From NCBI RefSeq assembly GCF_016862215.1, contig NZ_BOMN01000043.1, positions 1-44,549 on the forward strand: a stretch of 44,549 bases of DNA, given 5' to 3'. The DNA comes from Winogradskya humida. GTDB lineage: Bacteria > Actinomycetota > Actinomycetes > Mycobacteriales > Micromonosporaceae. A program made the position numbers and the translations under genes. A model generated the notes under the pieces. It did not search any database. It saw only the letters and a list, made by a program, of their open reading frames with translations, and was not told where the DNA came from. Shown here piece after piece: positions 1 through 8,037 of the stretch; positions within the stretch are counted from its first letter, which is position 1, and each line of letters starts with the position of its first letter.

Positions 1-781
1 CGGCGAGGCGGGCGCCGACGCTCGCGAGGTCGGCGGGGGCGACGGTGAACCAGAGGTGGGCCACCGCGTGGAAGCCGAGCGCGGTGGCCGAGGTGTCGAC
101 GTCGAAGCGGAGAAGCCCCGCGGCGGTCAGGGCGTTCAGGCGCGAGGCGGCCCGGCGCTGGGTCCAGCCGGTGGCGTCGGCCAGGGCGGCGAAGCTGGCC
201 CGGCCGTCGTGCGCGAGGGCGTTGATGAGAGGCTCGTCCTCTTGCGACATGTCTATATTTATCGTGACCTCTTCCAGCGGTGTGATCAACTCGCGTCGCT
301 GGTCGTCGTCAAGGCGATCGTCCCCCGCGATCCAGTCGGCCTCACCCCGCCCGGCGAAGCGATGCAGGATCTGATGCGCGCTCACGGACAGCACATTGGC
401 GGCCCGGGGCAGATGGTGCAGCAACCCCTGCTGCCCGGCCACCGCCGCGATGCTGGTGGTCAGCTCCGCGCCCCCGGCCCCGACCATCACCCAGCTGGTG
501 TCGGGCCGCCGGGCCAGGGCCTCGGCCGTCGGCATGGCGGTGCCGGGGCGGCAGGTCAGCCGCACCATCCAGGTCGCGGCGCCGGGCAGGCGGGCGTGAT
601 CGACGGCGCCGAAGACCCGAGCGATCCCGAGCGTGCGCATCCGCTGGTAACGCCGCGCCGCGGTCTGCTCGGACACCCCGAGCACGGCACCGAGGCGGGC
701 GAACGGCACTCGCGGGGCGAGCTGCAACCCATGGAGGATCTGCCGATCCAGCCGATCAAACGTGGCGGATTCAGACGTCAT
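1..781 (-). CDS. Lrp/AsnC-family transcriptional regulator, 3' end outside window
   Basis: A minus-strand frame starts with ATG at 781-779 and stays open to base 1, so about 260 residues are visible and the C-terminus is missing. Residues 8-55 form an AsnC-type winged helix (FDRLDRQILHGL, then LGAVLGVSEQTAARRYQRM). A second HTH lies near residues 190-235 (EPLINALAHDGRASFAALAD, then GWTQRRAASRL). Tandem AsnC units of this kind are common in actinobacterial regulators of roughly 320-350 residues. Such proteins usually sense amino acids or small metabolites and bind DNA as dimers or octamers; the ligand here is unknown. It is transcribed divergently from aspS across 111 bases. A minus-strand TAGAAT hexamer at 805-800 could be its -10 box. 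Family assignment is fairly firm; function is not predictable. Confidence 0.8.
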   Translation of the reverse strand, partial: MTSESATFDRLDRQILHGLQLAPRVPFARLGAVLGVSEQTAARRYQRMRTLGIARVFGAVDHARLPGAATWMVRLTCRPGTAMPTAEALARRPDTSWVMVGAGGAELTTSIAAVAGQQGLLHHLPRAANVLSVSAHQILHRFAGRGEADWIAGDDRLDDDQRRELITPLEEVTINIDMSQEDEPLINALAHDGRASFAALADATGWTQRRAASRLNALTAAGLLRFDVDTSATALGFHAVAHLWFTVAPADLASVGARLA

Positions 782-892
782 TCGTGCTGGCACAGTCGGA
801 TTCTAATCGCTGCTGGCCCTTTGAGTCGCGGGTGAGGCGCACCTGACAGAATGACCGATGCGTCCTGTGTCCCTGATTGAGGAGAGCTTTCC

Positions 893-2695
893 GTGATCCG
901 TACCCATGAAGCCGGCAGCCTCCGGGCGGAACACGCCGGCCAGACGGTGACGCTCGCCGGGTGGGTGGCCCGCCGGCGCGACCACGGCGGCGTGATCTTC
1001 GTCGATCTGCGTGACGCCTCCGGGATCGTGCAGGTCGTCCTCCGCGAGGAGGACGCGCACGCGCTGCGCAACGAGTTCTGCGTCAAGGTCACCGGTGAGG
1101 TCTCCGCGCGCCCCGACGGCAACGACAACCCCGAGCTCGCCACCGGCGCGATCGAGGTCGTCGCCAGCGAGCTGGTCGTGCTGTCCGAGGCCGCGCCGCT
1201 GCCGCTGCCCGTCGACGACACCATCACCGCGTCCGACGACCTGCGGCTGAAGTACCGCTACCTCGACCTGCGGCGCTCCGGCCCGGCCAACGCGCTCAAG
1301 CTGCGCAGCCGTGCCAACCAGATCGCCCGCGAGGTGCTGCACGCCCGCGACTTCAACGAGATCGAGACGCCGACCCTCACCCGGTCGACGCCCGAGGGTG
1401 CCCGCGACTTCCTGGTCCCGGTGCGCCTGCAGCCCGGCACCTGGTACGCCCTGCCGCAGTCCCCGCAGCTGTTCAAGCAGCTGCTGATGGTCGCCGGCAT
1501 GGAGCGCTACTACCAGATCGCGCGCTGCTACCGCGACGAGGACTTCCGCGCCGACCGGCAGCCCGAGTTCACCCAGCTCGACATCGAGATGTCCTTCGTC
1601 ACCCAGGAGGACATCATCGAGCTCGGCGAAGAGCTCGTCACCAAGCTGTGGGGCGAGCTCGCCGGCTACCAGGTCCAGACCCCGATCCCGCGGATCACGT
1701 GGACCGACGCGATGAACCGCTACGGCTCCGACAAGCCCGACCTGCGTTACGGGGTCGAGCTGACCGAGCTGACGGCGTATCTCTCCGGCACTGAATTCCG
1801 GGTCTTCGCCGGTGCGATCTCCGCCGGTGGTTACGTCGGCGCGGTGGTCATGCCGGGTGGCGCCTCGCAGACCCGCAAGGAGCTCGACGGCTGGCAGGAC
1901 TGGGCCAAGGCCCGCGGCGCCCGCGGTCTGGCGTATGTGGTCCTCGACTCCGAGACCGGAGAGCCGCGCGGGCCGGTCGCCAAAAACCTTTCCGCGTCGC
2001 ATTTGTCCGGTCTCGCGGATGCAGTCGATGCCAAGCCCGGTGACGCCATCTTCTTCGCAGCGGCGAACGAGCGGCGCGAGGCGCAGGAGCTGCTCGGCGC
2101 GGCCCGCATCGAGATCGCCAAGCGCTCCGGCCTGATCGACGAGTCCACCTGGGCGTTCTGCTGGGTCGTCGACGCTCCCATGTTCGAGAAGACGGACGAC
2201 GGCGGCTGGACCGCTGTCCACCACCCCTTCACCTCGCCGAACGAGGAGTGGGAAGCCACGTTCGAGGAGGCGCCCGACAAGGCGCTCGCCTACGCGTACG
2301 ACATCGTGGTCAACGGCAACGAGATCGGCGGCGGCTCCGTCCGTATCCACCGCGGCGACGTGCAGAGCCGGGTCTTCGACCTGCTCGGCATCAGCCCGGA
2401 GGAAGCCGAGGACAAGTTCGGCTTCCTGCTCGAAGCGTTCAAGTACGGCCCGCCCCCGCACGCCGGCATCGCCCTCGGCTGGGACCGCACCTGCATGCTG
2501 CTCTCGGGCAACGAGTCGATCCGCGAGGTCATCGCGTTCCCCAAGACCCGCGGCGGCTACGACCCGCTGACCACGGCCCCCACGGCCATCACCACCCAGC
2601 AGCGTCTCGAGGCCGGCATCGACGCCAAGCCCAAGGCCGTTGCGGGGACCCCCGGCACGGACGGCGTGGCTGTCCCGGTCGAGCCTTCGAACTGA
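893..2695 (+). CDS. aspS: aspartyl-tRNA synthetase (AspRS)
   Basis: Class II aminoacyl-tRNA synthetase charging tRNA with aspartate. The product is 600 residues, the normal length for bacterial AspRS. An N-terminal OB-fold anticodon-binding domain (GWVARRRDHGGVIFVDLRD, about residues 23-41) is followed by class II motif 2 near residue 217 (FRADRQPEFTQLDIEMSF), a GAD-type insertion, and motif 3 near residue 525 (GIALGWDRTCML). The GTG start at 893 is chosen because GAGGAGAG at 879-886 lies six bases upstream and the protein then begins with the usual MIRTHEAGSL. Many actinobacterial AspRS enzymes are non-discriminating and work with GatCAB amidotransferase, but no gat genes are visible here. 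A reductase gene follows after three bases. Confidence 0.97.
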   Translation: MIRTHEAGSLRAEHAGQTVTLAGWVARRRDHGGVIFVDLRDASGIVQVVLREEDAHALRNEFCVKVTGEVSARPDGNDNPELATGAIEVVASELVVLSEAAPLPLPVDDTITASDDLRLKYRYLDLRRSGPANALKLRSRANQIAREVLHARDFNEIETPTLTRSTPEGARDFLVPVRLQPGTWYALPQSPQLFKQLLMVAGMERYYQIARCYRDEDFRADRQPEFTQLDIEMSFVTQEDIIELGEELVTKLWGELAGYQVQTPIPRITWTDAMNRYGSDKPDLRYGVELTELTAYLSGTEFRVFAGAISAGGYVGAVVMPGGASQTRKELDGWQDWAKARGARGLAYVVLDSETGEPRGPVAKNLSASHLSGLADAVDAKPGDAIFFAAANERREAQELLGAARIEIAKRSGLIDESTWAFCWVVDAPMFEKTDDGGWTAVHHPFTSPNEEWEATFEEAPDKALAYAYDIVVNGNEIGGGSVRIHRGDVQSRVFDLLGISPEEAEDKFGFLLEAFKYGPPPHAGIALGWDRTCMLLSGNESIREVIAFPKTRGGYDPLTTAPTAITTQQRLEAGIDAKPKAVAGTPGTDGVAVPVEPSN

Positions 2696-2698
2696 CCC

Positions 2699-3529
2699 AT
2701 GCGCACGCTGGTCGTCGGCGCGAGCGGTCACCTCGGTTCTGAGGTGGTCCGGCTCGCGTCGGCGGCCGGCAGCGAGGTCTCCGGCACGGCCACCACGGCG
2801 GCAACCGGTTGGTCACCCCTGGACATCCGCGACAGGTTCGCGGTCCACGCCCTGATCCTTTCAGTACGCCCAGAGCTCATCGTCAACGCCGCCTACCGGG
2901 CCACCGAATGGGCCACCTGCGCCGACGGAGCCGCCAACGTCGCCCTGGCCGCTGCCGCAACGGGCGCCCGCCTGATCCACGTGTCGTCCGACGCCGTCCA
3001 CGCGGGCCGCCCCACCCCGTACGGCGACGACGAGCCACCCACCCCGATCTACGCGTACGGCGCGGCCAAAGCGGCAGCCGAAACCGCGGTCACGGCCATC
3101 ACCCCGACGGCAATCCTGGTCCGCACCTCGTTGATCACGGGTGACGCCAGAAGCAAACAGACGGCCTTCGCCCTGGATCTAGCCCGCGGCACCCGCACCG
3201 GAGCCCTCTTCACCGACGAGATCCGCTGCCCGTTGGACGCCATCGACCTGTCCGCCGCGATCCTCGAACTCGCCACCACCGACTACACCGGCGTGATCAA
3301 CGTCGCCGGCCCGCAAGCGATGAGCCGAGCCGACCTGGGCCGCCTGACCGCCGCCACCCACGGCCTCGACCCCGCCGCCATCCCCACCTGCACCGTCGCC
3401 GAGTCCGGCCTGGGCAACCGCCCCCTGGATATCCGCCTCGACAGCACCCGGGCCACGACCCTGCTGACAACCCCCCTCCGCCCGATCAGCGAATCCATAA
3501 CCGTGTCGCCAGCACCCCCGCCGCACTGA
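2699..3529 (+). CDS. RmlD-like NAD(P)-dependent sugar-nucleotide reductase
   Basis: A 276-residue extended short-chain dehydrogenase/reductase. The Rossmann glycine motif GASGHLG is at residues 7-13, a substrate-region SSD follows a long beta-alpha segment, and the catalytic pair is Y120-x3-K124 (YGAAK). Overall it resembles dTDP-4-dehydrorhamnose reductase (RmlD), which makes dTDP-L-rhamnose, but no other rhamnose genes are nearby, so the substrate is uncertain. The start lies three bases after the aspS stop, which suggests co-transcription. The 3' end overlaps the end of a small convergent gene on the other strand by 44 bases. 'RmlD-like' is safer than rmlD. Confidence 0.8.
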   Translation: MRTLVVGASGHLGSEVVRLASAAGSEVSGTATTAATGWSPLDIRDRFAVHALILSVRPELIVNAAYRATEWATCADGAANVALAAAATGARLIHVSSDAVHAGRPTPYGDDEPPTPIYAYGAAKAAAETAVTAITPTAILVRTSLITGDARSKQTAFALDLARGTRTGALFTDEIRCPLDAIDLSAAILELATTDYTGVINVAGPQAMSRADLGRLTAATHGLDPAAIPTCTVAESGLGNRPLDIRLDSTRATTLLTTPLRPISESITVSPAPPPH

Positions 3530-3605
3530 GAAAAACCAGCGCCCCCACCGCGATCATCACCCACCACACCCGAGCCTGAGCATCCCCAGCCGGCTCACCG
3601 GTCAT
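3486..3605 (-). CDS. 39-residue single-pass membrane protein
   Basis: A short minus-strand gene: ATG at 3605-3603, stop at 3488-3486. A near-perfect ribosome-binding site, GAGGAGGAAC, lies directly upstream, which is the main reason to believe it. The peptide has a hydrophilic N-terminus (MTGEPAGDAQAR), one hydrophobic helix at about residues 13-34 and a basic end (TRLWIR), so it is probably a one-pass membrane protein with its C-terminus in the cytoplasm. It overlaps the 3' end of the RmlD-like gene tail to tail. I do not recognise a family. The upstream in-frame stretch is Gly/Pro-rich and looks non-coding, so the internal ATG is preferred. Confidence 0.55.
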   Translation of the reverse strand: MTGEPAGDAQARVWWVMIAVGALVFLSAAGVLATRLWIR

Positions 3606-3853
3606 CGTTCCTCCTCGCAGACAACCACCACACATCGACGCCCTACCCCCTACCAACGACCCGCCCCACCCTCCCGAGGCGCCGCAACTGGGTGATGTCC
3701 CACCCCATCCCCCAGCCGGATCCCATAGGCCGACAGTCGGTGGTGCTCGGTCACGCGGGTCCTCTTTCCTGGTTGCTCGGCGGAACGGTCGATCTGCTTT
3801 CTCGTCCAGCCCTGCGTTACTTTTCGGGCATCTTTCGTGACGAGGAGTGATCA

Positions 3854-5224
3854 ATGTCCGAGGAAACCTGGCTGACCGCGCGCCTGATCCCCACTTCCGG
3901 CATCAACGGCGCCGCCGAACAGGAACGACGGGCCACGTCGGCGCTGCTGGCGGTCATGAGCTCGGTCCGCGAGTTCGGCAGGGCGATCGTCCAGCCCATG
4001 GTGGCTCCGGCGGGTTCGCTGCAGACCTTCATCGAGGTCCCGTTCCAGCACGGGGACAAGCAGTGCTTCCCGGACGGCCTCATCCGCGTCGTTCGCGGGC
4101 AGCGACAGTGGACCGCCCTGGTCGAGGTCAAGAGCGGCGGTAACGAGCTGGAGGCCGAGCAGCTGGAGCGCTATCTCGATGTCGCGCGGGAGCACAACTT
4201 CGACGCGCTGGTGACCATCTCCAACGAGATCCCGCCGATCGCCGGGCAGCATCCGACCGCCGTGGACAAGCGGAAACTCAAGAAAGTCGCCCTGCATCAC
4301 CTGCCATGGAGCGGAATCCTCACCGAGGCGGTCATGCAGAAGGAGTATCGCGGCGTCGCGGATCCGGATCAGGCCTGGATCCTCGGTGAGCTGATCCGCT
4401 ATCTCGAACACCCGCGGTCCGGGGCGATGGAGTTCGAGGACATGGGGCGCGCGTGGGTGCCGACCCGCGAGGCGATAAACGCGGGGACACTCCGCTCCGG
4501 TGACGCGTCCGCGACCGAGGTTGCCGGGCGCTTCGATGCGCTGGTCCGTTTCGCGTGTCTCAAGCTCGGCCGGCGGCTGGGGATCGAGGTGGTGCCGTCG
4601 CTGAGCCGCAAGGATCTCGCGGACCCGGGGGCTCGCACCCAGGGGCTGGCCACACAGCTGATCACCACCGGGACGATGACGGGCGGGCTGAAGATTCCGG
4701 GGGCGGTCGGGCCGTTGCTGGTCACCGCCGATCTGCGGGCCGGCCGGATCACCTGTCAGGTCGATGTCGACGCGCCGAAGGAAGGCCGGCCCGCCACCCG
4801 GGTGAACTGGCTCATCCGGCAGTTGAAGAATGCCCCGGATTCGCTGCGGCTGGAGGCTTTCGCGATGCATTCGCGCGGCGCCGGGAATGCTGAACTGCTC
4901 CGGGTTGTGCGGGAGTCCCCGACGGCGATCATCGGGGATCCGGCGAAGGAACTCAGGGCTTTCCGGGTGGCGCAGTTGTCGGCGGCGGGGACCAAGCGTG
5001 GCACCGGGAGGGGATCCTTCATCGACTCGTTCATCGCGGCGATCGACGACTTCTACGAGAATGTTCTGCAGAATCTCAAGCCGTGGATGTCAGCGCCGCC
5101 GCGGCTCCGGTCGCTGGACGAGCCGGTGCTGGTCGAGCCGGTGGCGGCGGCCCTCATTTCGACGGCGATCTCGTCGCAGGACGGGCCGGAGGGGCGGGAG
5201 GCGGATTCTGTGTCGGCTGGGTGA
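3854..5224 (+). CDS. PD-(D/E)XK nuclease-like protein, function unknown
   Basis: 456 residues with an N-terminal fold that looks like a PD-(D/E)XK nuclease: E22/E24 in a leading helix, P73-D74 (CFPDGLIRV), E91-x-K93 (LVEVKSG) and a following helix with Q103 and Y107 (QLERYLDVA). This is the full catalytic pattern of the superfamily, so enzyme activity on nucleic acid is plausible. The C-terminal 300 residues match nothing I recognise: an alpha-rich middle, then a beta-rich part (residues 280-330) and a helical segment near 395-415 (FIDSFIAAIDDFYENVL). The start is supported by GAGGAG at 3842-3847. The next gene begins 29 bases downstream. No methylase, helicase or toxin partner is adjacent, so a restriction or defence role is only a guess; repair is equally possible. 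Confidence 0.6.
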   Translation: MSEETWLTARLIPTSGINGAAEQERRATSALLAVMSSVREFGRAIVQPMVAPAGSLQTFIEVPFQHGDKQCFPDGLIRVVRGQRQWTALVEVKSGGNELEAEQLERYLDVAREHNFDALVTISNEIPPIAGQHPTAVDKRKLKKVALHHLPWSGILTEAVMQKEYRGVADPDQAWILGELIRYLEHPRSGAMEFEDMGRAWVPTREAINAGTLRSGDASATEVAGRFDALVRFACLKLGRRLGIEVVPSLSRKDLADPGARTQGLATQLITTGTMTGGLKIPGAVGPLLVTADLRAGRITCQVDVDAPKEGRPATRVNWLIRQLKNAPDSLRLEAFAMHSRGAGNAELLRVVRESPTAIIGDPAKELRAFRVAQLSAAGTKRGTGRGSFIDSFIAAIDDFYENVLQNLKPWMSAPPRLRSLDEPVLVEPVAAALISTAISSQDGPEGREADSVSAG

Positions 5225-5253
5225 ATGGTGGGGGATGGCTTCATAGTGGAGGG

Positions 5254-5745
5254 ATGCTTGCTGAACCCACCATTGTTGATCGGCCCGAGGTGGTCTATGC
5301 CGGGCGGCGTGAGTCGATCTCCATGACCGAGTTTGCCCGGGTGGCGGATCATCTCCCGGGGATGTTCGGGTGGCTGGGGGAGCGGGGTGTGACTCCCGCG
5401 GGGGCGCCGTTCTTCCGGTATCGCACGATCGACATGTCCGCGGAGCTGGTGGTCGAGGCCGGGATCCCGCTGGGCGCGGCGATCGAGGTCGAGGAGCCGA
5501 CATTCATCGACGTGCTGCCCGCGGGGCGCTACGCGACCGTGACCCACGTCGGGCATCCCGATGAGCTTATGGGGGTGACCGCGAGCCTGCTCGACTGGGC
5601 GCAGCGCCGTGGCCTGGTGTGGGACATGACGCCGACGCCGGAGGGTGAGGTGTGGGTGGCCCGGCTGGAGGTGTTGCTGACCAGCCCGGCCGAGCAGCCC
5701 GACATGCACAAGTGGGAGACGGCGCTGCTGTTCAAGCTGGCTTAG
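5254..5745 (+). CDS. GyrI-like / AraC-effector-binding-domain protein
   Basis: 163 residues, stand-alone GyrI-like small-molecule-binding domain, the same fold that forms the ligand pocket of BmrR/AraC-type regulators. Recognisable features are a first beta strand (PEVVYAGRRESIS), a helix around residues 22-40, the segment APFFRYRTIDM, and the later strand-helix pair GRYATVTHVGHPDELMGVT. Such proteins bind hydrophobic or cationic compounds; some hydrolyse them. The ATG at 5254 is used because homologous domains begin just before the first strand; an in-frame GTG at 5221 overlapping the nuclease stop is possible. It ends tail to tail with the next gene, overlapping it by four bases. Confidence 0.75.
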   Translation: MLAEPTIVDRPEVVYAGRRESISMTEFARVADHLPGMFGWLGERGVTPAGAPFFRYRTIDMSAELVVEAGIPLGAAIEVEEPTFIDVLPAGRYATVTHVGHPDELMGVTASLLDWAQRRGLVWDMTPTPEGEVWVARLEVLLTSPAEQPDMHKWETALLFKLA

Positions 5746-6419
5746 AGCCGGTCGGCTGCGGACCAGCTCGCGAGCAGGCGCAGGCCGTCCTCGGAGGGCT
5801 GGTCGGCGGCTGTGTAGGCCACGAGCTCGATGAGGCCGCGATCGTGCGGGGCCCGGCCGGCTTCGGTACGCAGCAGGGCGACGGTCTGCGCCGCGAGGTC
5901 GGCCCAGTTGCGGTGGAACGTCGCCGCGTGGGGGTCGAGGAACAGGAAACGGGCGAAGTTCACCGGGCGTTGCCGCTGCTCGTACATGGGGGCGAGGACG
6001 GCGGCGGCGAGGCGGTTGGTGGCGAGGATGTCGAGGCGGCCGTTCTGGACGAACGCGGGGACGTCGCGCATCGAGTCGAGGAGTTGCTGCACGACGGGGC
6101 GGACCGTGTCGGGACGGTCCGGGGCACGCCGGCGCCGGGACTGGGCTCCGACGAGGTCGTAGAGGTGGGCGCGTTCCGCGTCGTCGAGCTGCAGGGCCCG
6201 GCTGATGCCGTCGAGGACCTGCGCGGACACGCCGGTCGCGTTGCCGCGTTCGAGGCGTACGTAATACTCCGGGCTCATCCCGGCGAGCAACGCGACCTCC
6301 TCGCGGCGCAGGCCGGCCACGCGGCGACGGCCGCCGAAATCCGGCAGGCCGGCCTGCTCGGGCGTGAGCCGGCTGCGGCGCGAGAGGAGGAACTCGCGGA
6401 TCTCGTTCTGGCTGTCCAC
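5742..6419 (-). CDS. MmyB-type XRE regulator with internal deletion
   Basis: A 225-residue regulator starting at GTG 6419-6417 (VDSQNEIREFLLSRRSRL). Residues 20-65 carry the diagnostic MmyB-family helix-turn-helix (LPDFGGRRRVAGLRREEVA, MSPEYYVRLERGN). The ligand-binding domain follows up to LLRTEAGRAPHDRGLIELV and then jumps straight to AYTAADQPSEDGLRLLASW. In the family these two stretches are separated by some 55-60 residues (the SEEF...W..H.V and HP-x-VG segments), and members are usually about 280 residues. So the gene appears to have suffered an in-frame internal deletion and may no longer sense its ligand. It is divergent from a damaged quinone-reductase gene, the sort of target such regulators often control. 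Confidence 0.75.
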   Translation of the reverse strand: MDSQNEIREFLLSRRSRLTPEQAGLPDFGGRRRVAGLRREEVALLAGMSPEYYVRLERGNATGVSAQVLDGISRALQLDDAERAHLYDLVGAQSRRRRAPDRPDTVRPVVQQLLDSMRDVPAFVQNGRLDILATNRLAAAVLAPMYEQRQRPVNFARFLFLDPHAATFHRNWADLAAQTVALLRTEAGRAPHDRGLIELVAYTAADQPSEDGLRLLASWSAADRL

Positions 6420-6522
6420 GCCGTCAAATCTAGAGCCGCGCCGGCACCGGAGAGGGTCACCAGCATTAACCCTGGAGCCGGGATCTCCCTCGGCCCGCGG
6501 CGAGCGCGAACGATCAACACCT

Positions 6523-7038
6523 GTGAAGGTACACATCGTCAACGCGCACCTGACCTACCCCGGCTGGTCCGAGGGGGCCCTGAACAAAGCGATGGCCGAG
6601 AGGGCGAAAACGCATCTCCTCGATCGCGGTCACAACATCACCGAAACCGCGATCGAGGATTTTTATGATCCGGACCTCGAGGTGCAGCGATAGTTTCTCG
6701 ACAACGACGGGCGCACCGCGGCCGACCCGGCCCGTCAATACGGCACGGGTGGCCATCTGCACGGCCGGGGCTTCTTCGTGGCCACCACCTCGAACGCCCC
6801 CGCGAGCACGTTCGGCACCGCCGGCAGCGTGTTGTTCGAAGGTAAAGGCGTGGACGACCTGCTGCTCAACATCAGCGCCGCTTACAAGTTCGTCGGCTTC
6901 ACCGTTCTCGAGCACTACGGAATCTTCGACATCTTCCGCGATACCGACGTCGCAGCGGGCATCGAGAACTACGCCGATCACCTTGACAAACAATTGCTAA
7001 ACGCACAGGAGGACGGCGCGCCGGCCGGCCGCGAGTAA
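6523..7038 (+). pseudogene. MdaB/KefF-like NAD(P)H quinone reductase, disrupted
   Basis: The frame starting at GTG 6523 encodes KVHIVNAHLTYPGWSEGALN and continues to EDFYDPDLEVQR, then hits TAG at 6691-6693. In the same frame, without any shift, the sequence resumes as FLDNDGRTAADPARQYGTGG and runs to the TAA at 7036-7038. Both halves match the flavodoxin-like MdaB family (modulator of drug activity B, about 193 residues in E. coli). The segment between them, about 40 residues with the W-x-x-P-x-W-W-M-G-x-P-W active-site and FAD region, is missing. A deletion whose junction created a stop explains this best. Its end overlaps the convergent questin-oxidase-like gene by 42 bases. Confidence 0.8.
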
Positions 7039-8004
7039 GCCGGGGTCGGGGTCGAGCTCCCAGGTTTCGAGAGCGGTGTCCGCGAACTTGATCGCGTGCG
7101 CGTCGCCCGAGTCGATCGCCGCTTGCAGCAACGCGTCGGGTGTGGCCGAGGGGGCGGGGTCCGGCGAGGGGGTGGCGGGGGAGTAGGCCGCGGTGACTGC
7201 GGCTGACGCTGCCCAGGCTGCCGCCAGGCTCGCCGGGTGCAGGGCGACGGGCAGGGCCGGGAGGGTACGCAGGACCGCCGCGGGCGCCGTTGCCGAGTGG
7301 ACGAGCATGACCGGGTTCCCGTACCCGTAGGGGGTGAAGCGGAGGACCGCGGCCGTGACGATCGCGCGGAGCCGGACCTCGACGCTGCCTGTTCCCGGCA
7401 CGGAGCCGGCGGCGTCGGGCCAGTCTTCGAGCGTGGCGAGCTGGGCGAGGCGGTTGCGGATCCCGAACCGCTGATCGGGTACGCGCGGCACGGCATCGAG
7501 CGCCGCCCGCGGATCCCTGCCGCGAAACCGTCCGCGCCCGGCGGGCACGAGCGGTTGCCAGCGGGCGGCCCAATAGGCGAGCCCCTGTCCCAGCTCCTCG
7601 ACCCGCGCCGGTGTCTCCTGGGCGAGCAGGGCGCGCACGGCGTGGCCGACCCGGATCACGCCGTGCGTCGCCCCTGCCGCGATGCCCGGCAGGAGCCGCG
7701 GCCACCAGACGGCGAGCACGTCACGCCATGGGGCCAGGCCGAGTTCGCGGTCGAAGAAGCTGATCCAGTCGCCGGTGCGGACCGGGTCGCCGAGCGGGTC
7801 ACGCCACTCGTCGGGGGCGATCGGTGCGATGCCGCGAGGCGCCTCCTCGAGCAGGGACCGGTAGCCGTCGATCCATCGGTGGAGCTCCGCGTCGTGGCCG
7901 TGGTGGGCGAGCGCCTCGACCGCCATCGGGGCGTGGTTGGAGAGCCAGCCGTCGCGTTCGGGCCCGGTGTTGCGGAGCCTGGTCAGAGCCTCGTCGAGCG
8001 TCAT
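6997..8004 (-). CDS. questin-oxidase-family protein (DUF4243)
   Basis: 335 residues resembling the questin oxidase family, which includes fungal AflY-like Baeyer-Villiger-type oxygenases and many uncharacterised bacterial proteins. Matching stretches are the N-terminal LSNHAPMAVEALAHHG, the WRDPLGDPVRTGDWISFFDR region, a His-rich helix THGVIRVGHAVRALLA near residue 115, and a C-terminal repeat of the THxxxR type (PASLAAAWAASAAVTAAYSP) that seems eroded. The preferred start is ATG 8004-8002; a GTG at 8019-8017 is an alternative. The GNAT gene ends just upstream on the same strand, so the two may be co-transcribed. The substrate cannot be inferred, and no polyketide cluster is present. Confidence 0.7.
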   Translation of the reverse strand: MTLDEALTRLRNTGPERDGWLSNHAPMAVEALAHHGHDAELHRWIDGYRSLLEEAPRGIAPIAPDEWRDPLGDPVRTGDWISFFDRELGLAPWRDVLAVWWPRLLPGIAAGATHGVIRVGHAVRALLAQETPARVEELGQGLAYWAARWQPLVPAGRGRFRGRDPRAALDAVPRVPDQRFGIRNRLAQLATLEDWPDAAGSVPGTGSVEVRLRAIVTAAVLRFTPYGYGNPVMLVHSATAPAAVLRTLPALPVALHPASLAAAWAASAAVTAAYSPATPSPDPAPSATPDALLQAAIDSGDAHAIKFADTALETWELDPDPGLLAAGRRAVLLCV

Positions 8005-8019
8005 CCGGCCACCGTCCAC

Positions 8020-8037
8020 CTTGAACCAAGCTTCAAG
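8020..8037. promoter_or_regulatory. inverted repeat CTTGAA-N6-TTCAAG
   Basis: A perfect six-base inverted repeat with a six-base spacer lies between the GNAT stop codon (8035-8033, which it overlaps) and the start of the questin-oxidase-like gene. It could be an operator or a weak hairpin between the genes; there is no T-run, so intrinsic termination is unlikely. Confidence 0.35.

Noticed and set aside
803..2731. Long open frame on the minus strand opposite aspS
   Set aside because: It mirrors the codon pattern of a strongly conserved gene; very GC-rich coding DNA commonly leaves the antisense frame open. The product has no recognisable motif.
6523..7038. UAG read-through or programmed recoding in the quinone-reductase gene
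   Set aside because: About 40 residues of the active-site region are missing at the same point, so read-through would not restore a working enzyme.
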